DNA from: JASHVB01 sp049522565 | GTDB lineage: Bacteria; Pseudomonadota; Alphaproteobacteria; Acetobacterales; Acetobacteraceae | Reading direction: 5' to 3' | NCBI GenBank assembly: GCA_049522565.1 | Contig: JBEKNT010000314.1 | Span: forward strand, 1 to 8,221 | DNA: 8,221 nucleotides | Part shown: positions 6,091-8,221 of the stretch, one piece after another | Layout: each line of letters begins with the position of its first letter | Numbering within the stretch: position 1 is the first letter of the stretch | The notes under the pieces: generated by a model | Seen by the model: only the letters and a program-made list of their open reading frames with translations | Told to the model about the DNA's origin: nothing | Database searches by the model: none | Translations under genes and position numbers: made by a program

Positions 6091-7605
6091 TTGACACCCC
6101 GCATTGCAACAACCGAGGAGCGCAGGTCGCGCCTTCGTCGCCTGAACGCTGCGCCGGTAATGGCGCTTTTGTTGTGCGGTTGTGCGGTCGGGCCCGACTT
6201 TCACCGGCCTGTCGCGCCCGCTGACGCCGGGTTCGCTCCGAATCCCGTGCCTACGGTCAGCGCCTCGGCAGTGGTTTATGGCGGCGCTGCCCAGCATCTG
6301 GTGTCCGGGCAGGACATCCCGTTCGATTGGTGGAAGGCGTTCCAGTCTCCCCAGCTCAACGCACTGGTCGAACAGGCATTGCGCGCCAATCCGACAATCG
6401 AGTCGGCCAAGGCGGCACTGCGCCAGGCGCACGAGCTGACCCTGGCTGCGAAGGGCGCGTTCTTTCCAACCGTGCAGGCAAGCTTTTCGCCGAGCCGCAA
6501 CCTGACCGCGACCGGAGCGGTGTCGCCGGCAAGTGCCAGTGGCAATCCGTATTACACCCTCAACACGGCTCAGGTCAGCGTGTCCTATGCACCGGACGTG
6601 TTCGGCGGCACACGCCGCGCGGTGGAGTCGCAGCAGGCGCAAGAGGACATGCAGCGCTTCGAGACGGAGGCCACCTACCTTACCCTGACCTCGAATGTCG
6701 TTGCGGCGGTGATCCAGGAAGTCTCGACACGATCCCAGATCTCGGCAACCGAGGACATCATCGGCATCAACCGGAAGTCGCTGGAGATCCTTCGTAATCA
6801 GCAGCGGTTTGGCTATGCCATGGGGATCGACGCGGCTGCCCAGGAGGCCGCGTTGGCGCAGGTCGAACAGACGCTGCCACCGCTGCAAAAGCAGTTGGAA
6901 CAGACGCGTGACCAGATCCGCGCGCTGGTTGGCAACCTGCCCAACCAGGACGTTACGGAAACGTTTACTCTTGCGTCGCTGCATCTGCCGGGAGACCTGC
7001 CATTGAGTCTGCCCTCGAAGATTATCGAGCAGCGTCCGGATGTCCGCGCCGCCGAGGAACAGATGCGGTCGGCAAGTGCCGATGTCGGCGTCGCGGTTGC
7101 CGCGATGCTGCCGCAGATCACTTTGAACCCCAGCATCGGTACGGCAGGGAACAGCATGGCTGCCATGTTCGGACCCGCCTCCGAATTCTGGTCCCTGGTT
7201 GGAAGCGTGACGCAGACCGTGTTCGATAGCGGCACGCTGTTGCACAAGAAGCGCGCGGCGGACGAGGCGCTGATCCAGTCCGCGGCACAGTATCGCGGCA
7301 CCGTCATTACGGCTTTTCAAAATGTCGCCGATACGCTGCACGCGTTGCTGTCCGACGCTGACGCTTTGAAAGCAGCGGTGGCATCGGAGCAGGCTGCGAA
7401 AGTGACGCTCGATCTCACGCATCGGCAGCAGCAGGTCGGCTATGTCAACTTTCTGACCGTGCTGTCGGCCGAACAAACGTATCAGACCGCCGTCATCAGT
7501 CGTGTGCAGGCTCAGGCGAGTCGCTTTAGCGATACGGCGGCGCTGTTCCAGGCGCTGGGCGGTGGATGGTGGCACCGCGCGGAGCAGCAGACGGCGGCCC
7601 GCTAG
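6091..7605 (+). CDS. NodT-family outer-membrane factor (efflux channel) lipoprotein
   Basis: A TolC-like trimeric outer-membrane channel completing the tripartite efflux system. From the TTG at 6091 it is 504 residues. The N-terminus is basic (RRSRLRR), then APVMALLLCGC with lipidated C31, directly followed by AVGPDFHRP, the NodT-family hallmark. Two outer-membrane-efflux repeats follow. The first has WWKAF (80-84) and YAPDVFGG (166-173) at the first beta-strand region, then long helices. The second has QRPDVRAAEE (314-323) and the closing FQALGGGWW (486-494). Start choice: TTG 6091 has AGGTGA five bases upstream. The in-frame GTGs at 6010 and 6019 lie inside the operator array and would add a non-signal leader. 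ATG 6160 would leave only seven residues before the lipid Cys. It is transcribed divergently from adaptor and pump, a less usual arrangement than one operon. Function is confident; the start is moderate. Confidence 0.92.
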   Translation: MTPRIATTEERRSRLRRLNAAPVMALLLCGCAVGPDFHRPVAPADAGFAPNPVPTVSASAVVYGGAAQHLVSGQDIPFDWWKAFQSPQLNALVEQALRANPTIESAKAALRQAHELTLAAKGAFFPTVQASFSPSRNLTATGAVSPASASGNPYYTLNTAQVSVSYAPDVFGGTRRAVESQQAQEDMQRFETEATYLTLTSNVVAAVIQEVSTRSQISATEDIIGINRKSLEILRNQQRFGYAMGIDAAAQEAALAQVEQTLPPLQKQLEQTRDQIRALVGNLPNQDVTETFTLASLHLPGDLPLSLPSKIIEQRPDVRAAEEQMRSASADVGVAVAAMLPQITLNPSIGTAGNSMAAMFGPASEFWSLVGSVTQTVFDSGTLLHKKRAADEALIQSAAQYRGTVITAFQNVADTLHALLSDADALKAAVASEQAAKVTLDLTHRQQQVGYVNFLTVLSAEQTYQTAVISRVQAQASRFSDTAALFQALGGGWWHRAEQQTAAR

Positions 7606-7608
7606 GTC

Positions 7609-7992
7609 ATGTGGTTCGACCCTGTGCAGAGCCGTAACGAAGCCGATACGTCCCGCCCGCGTGCAGGTCCCGACGCGTCGCCGCTGACGGACGCGAAAGA
7701 CAGCATGCACCGAGGCCGGTCACGCGGCGTGCGCGGCCCCAATTTCGTCGTGCTCTGGATCATCGTGAGTGGCCTTTGGACGGTTGCGACGGTTATGCGT
7801 ATCCAGCGTGCCTGGGCGCCCGTCCCGGGTTGGCCAGCGGTGCTGGGCAACCCGCTTGCGTGGGTCAGTCTGTTCATGCCACCGCTGATGTTCGCGATCA
7901 TCCTTCTGGCGATGAAGCGCATCGCGACCGAACGTCAGCGAGGCTGGGCGCGTCGAGCGTGGCGGGACAATAGGGGACGGCGGGGAACGTAG
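7609..7992 (+). CDS. Small two-helix membrane protein, unknown function
   Basis: Up to 127 residues from the ATG three bases after the outer-membrane-factor stop codon, implying translational coupling or at least cotranscription. Residues 1-44 are hydrophilic and of low conservation value. Two hydrophobic helices follow, FVVLWIIVSGLWTVATVM (46-63) and WVSLFMPPLMFAIILLAM (85-102), joined by a short loop rich in Trp and Pro (RAWAPVPGWPAVLGNPL). The tail is strongly basic (KR, RQR, RR, RDNRGRRG), which by the positive-inside rule puts both ends in the cytoplasm. No convincing ribosome site precedes ATG 7609; ATG 7705 (95 residues) is a plausible alternative that removes the unstructured N-terminus. 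I do not recognise a named family. The neighbours suggest an inner-membrane partner of the efflux system, but that is association only. Confidence 0.7.
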   Translation: MWFDPVQSRNEADTSRPRAGPDASPLTDAKDSMHRGRSRGVRGPNFVVLWIIVSGLWTVATVMRIQRAWAPVPGWPAVLGNPLAWVSLFMPPLMFAIILLAMKRIATERQRGWARRAWRDNRGRRGT

Positions 7993-8048
7993 CAAGAACT
8001 CTGCGTGAGCGCGGCGCTCAATGTGTTTGCCAGAGTGTATGCTACGTT
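7986..8048. repeat. Nested inverted repeat after the rightward operon
   Basis: Outer arms are AACGTAGCAAGAACTCTG (7986-8003) and CAGAGTGTATGCTACGTT (8031-8048). They pair at 15 of 18 positions: nine bp, a three-base mismatch, then six bp. Inside lies a perfect 7-bp repeat, TGAGCGC (8006-8012) and GCGCTCA (8014-8020), separated by one base. The left arm overlaps the stop codon of the small membrane protein (7990-7992). It lies between that gene (+) and the convergent tRNA-Ser (-), so it may form an RNA end structure or processing site for the operon. It has no T-tract. A remnant of a small mobile repeat is the other option. The rest of the gap (8049-8098) shows nothing recognisable. Confidence 0.6.
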
Positions 8049-8098
8049 TGACGGCAGCGGAGACTTCCTGGATATCTCAACAGATTAGGCCGCTCCCG

Positions 8099-8188
8099 TG
8101 GCGGAGAGAGTGGGATTCGAACCCACGGTACACTTGCGCGTACACACGCTTTCCAAGCGTGCGCCTTAAGCCACTCGGCCATCTCTCC
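8099..8188 (-). tRNA. tRNA-Ser(GGA)
   Basis: A complete class II tRNA on the reverse strand. The acceptor stem GGAGAGA (8188-8182) pairs perfectly with TCTCTCC (8109-8103). The discriminator is G (8102), as expected for serine tRNA, and CCA is encoded (8101-8099). The anticodon stem CACGC/GCGTG encloses the loop TTGGAAA, with anticodon GGA at 8154-8152, reading UCC and UCU. The long variable arm GTACGC-GCAA-GTGTAC forms a 6-bp stem (one G-U) with a GNRA-type tetraloop. The T arm is GTGGG-TTCGAAT-CCCAC. The tRNA converges on the outer-membrane-factor operon. Its promoter lies mostly beyond the window; TATCTA (8211-8206) is only a weak -10 candidate. Confidence 0.97.
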
Positions 8189-8221
8189 CGCACGGGCGGC
8201 CGCCTAGATAGCAGCGTCGGC

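Noticed and set aside
6055..7710. A 551-residue open frame on the - strand opposite the outer-membrane factor
   Set aside because: It is an Arg/Leu/Gln-rich shadow of a confidently assigned gene, without motifs.
8099..8188. tRNA-Ser as an integration site (attL) of a genomic island
   Set aside because: No second copy of the tRNA 3' end, no integrase and no mobile genes were seen in the window.

Overview
The window looks like a chromosomal segment of a GC-rich alphaproteobacterium. Acetobacteraceae or another Rhodospirillales lineage is my best guess, from the style of the NodT-type outer-membrane factor, the small envelope proteins and the base composition. No 16S or other phylogenetic marker is present, so the placement is inference.

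Layout. (1) 131-736 (+): an orphan response regulator, a receiver domain joined to a LuxR-type helix-turn-helix. (2) 781-5970 (-): a four-gene run read from right to left. It comprises a periplasmic adaptor, a heavy-metal-efflux (HME) type RND pump, a 73-residue exported protein and an 89-residue lipoprotein. (3) 5971-6090: a divergent control region. It holds four copies of a 7-base half-site (ACTGTGA / TCACAGT) in alternating orientation, repeating every 11 bp, followed by a leader hairpin. (4) 6091-7992 (+): a NodT-family outer-membrane factor lipoprotein, then a small two-helix membrane protein starting 3 bases after the stop codon. (5) 7986-8048: a nested inverted repeat. (6) 8099-8188 (-): tRNA-Ser(GGA) with an encoded CCA.

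How it works together. Adaptor, pump and outer-membrane factor make a complete tripartite efflux machine. It is split into two divergent transcription units that share one operator region, so a single dimeric repressor could control both arms. The pump has the proton-relay acidic residues of the CzcA type, and it lacks the copper-binding methionines of CusA, which points to divalent metals or a non-metal substrate rather than Cu/Ag. The adaptor has no His-rich or Met-rich metal-binding head.

The least described parts are three small envelope proteins attached to the operons (73, 89 and about 127 residues) and the regularly phased operator array. No gene for a TetR/MarR-type repressor that might bind the array is present. 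The only regulator is the convergent response regulator at the left edge, and no histidine kinase is visible. The long open frames antisense to the pump and outer-membrane factor are GC-rich shadows.
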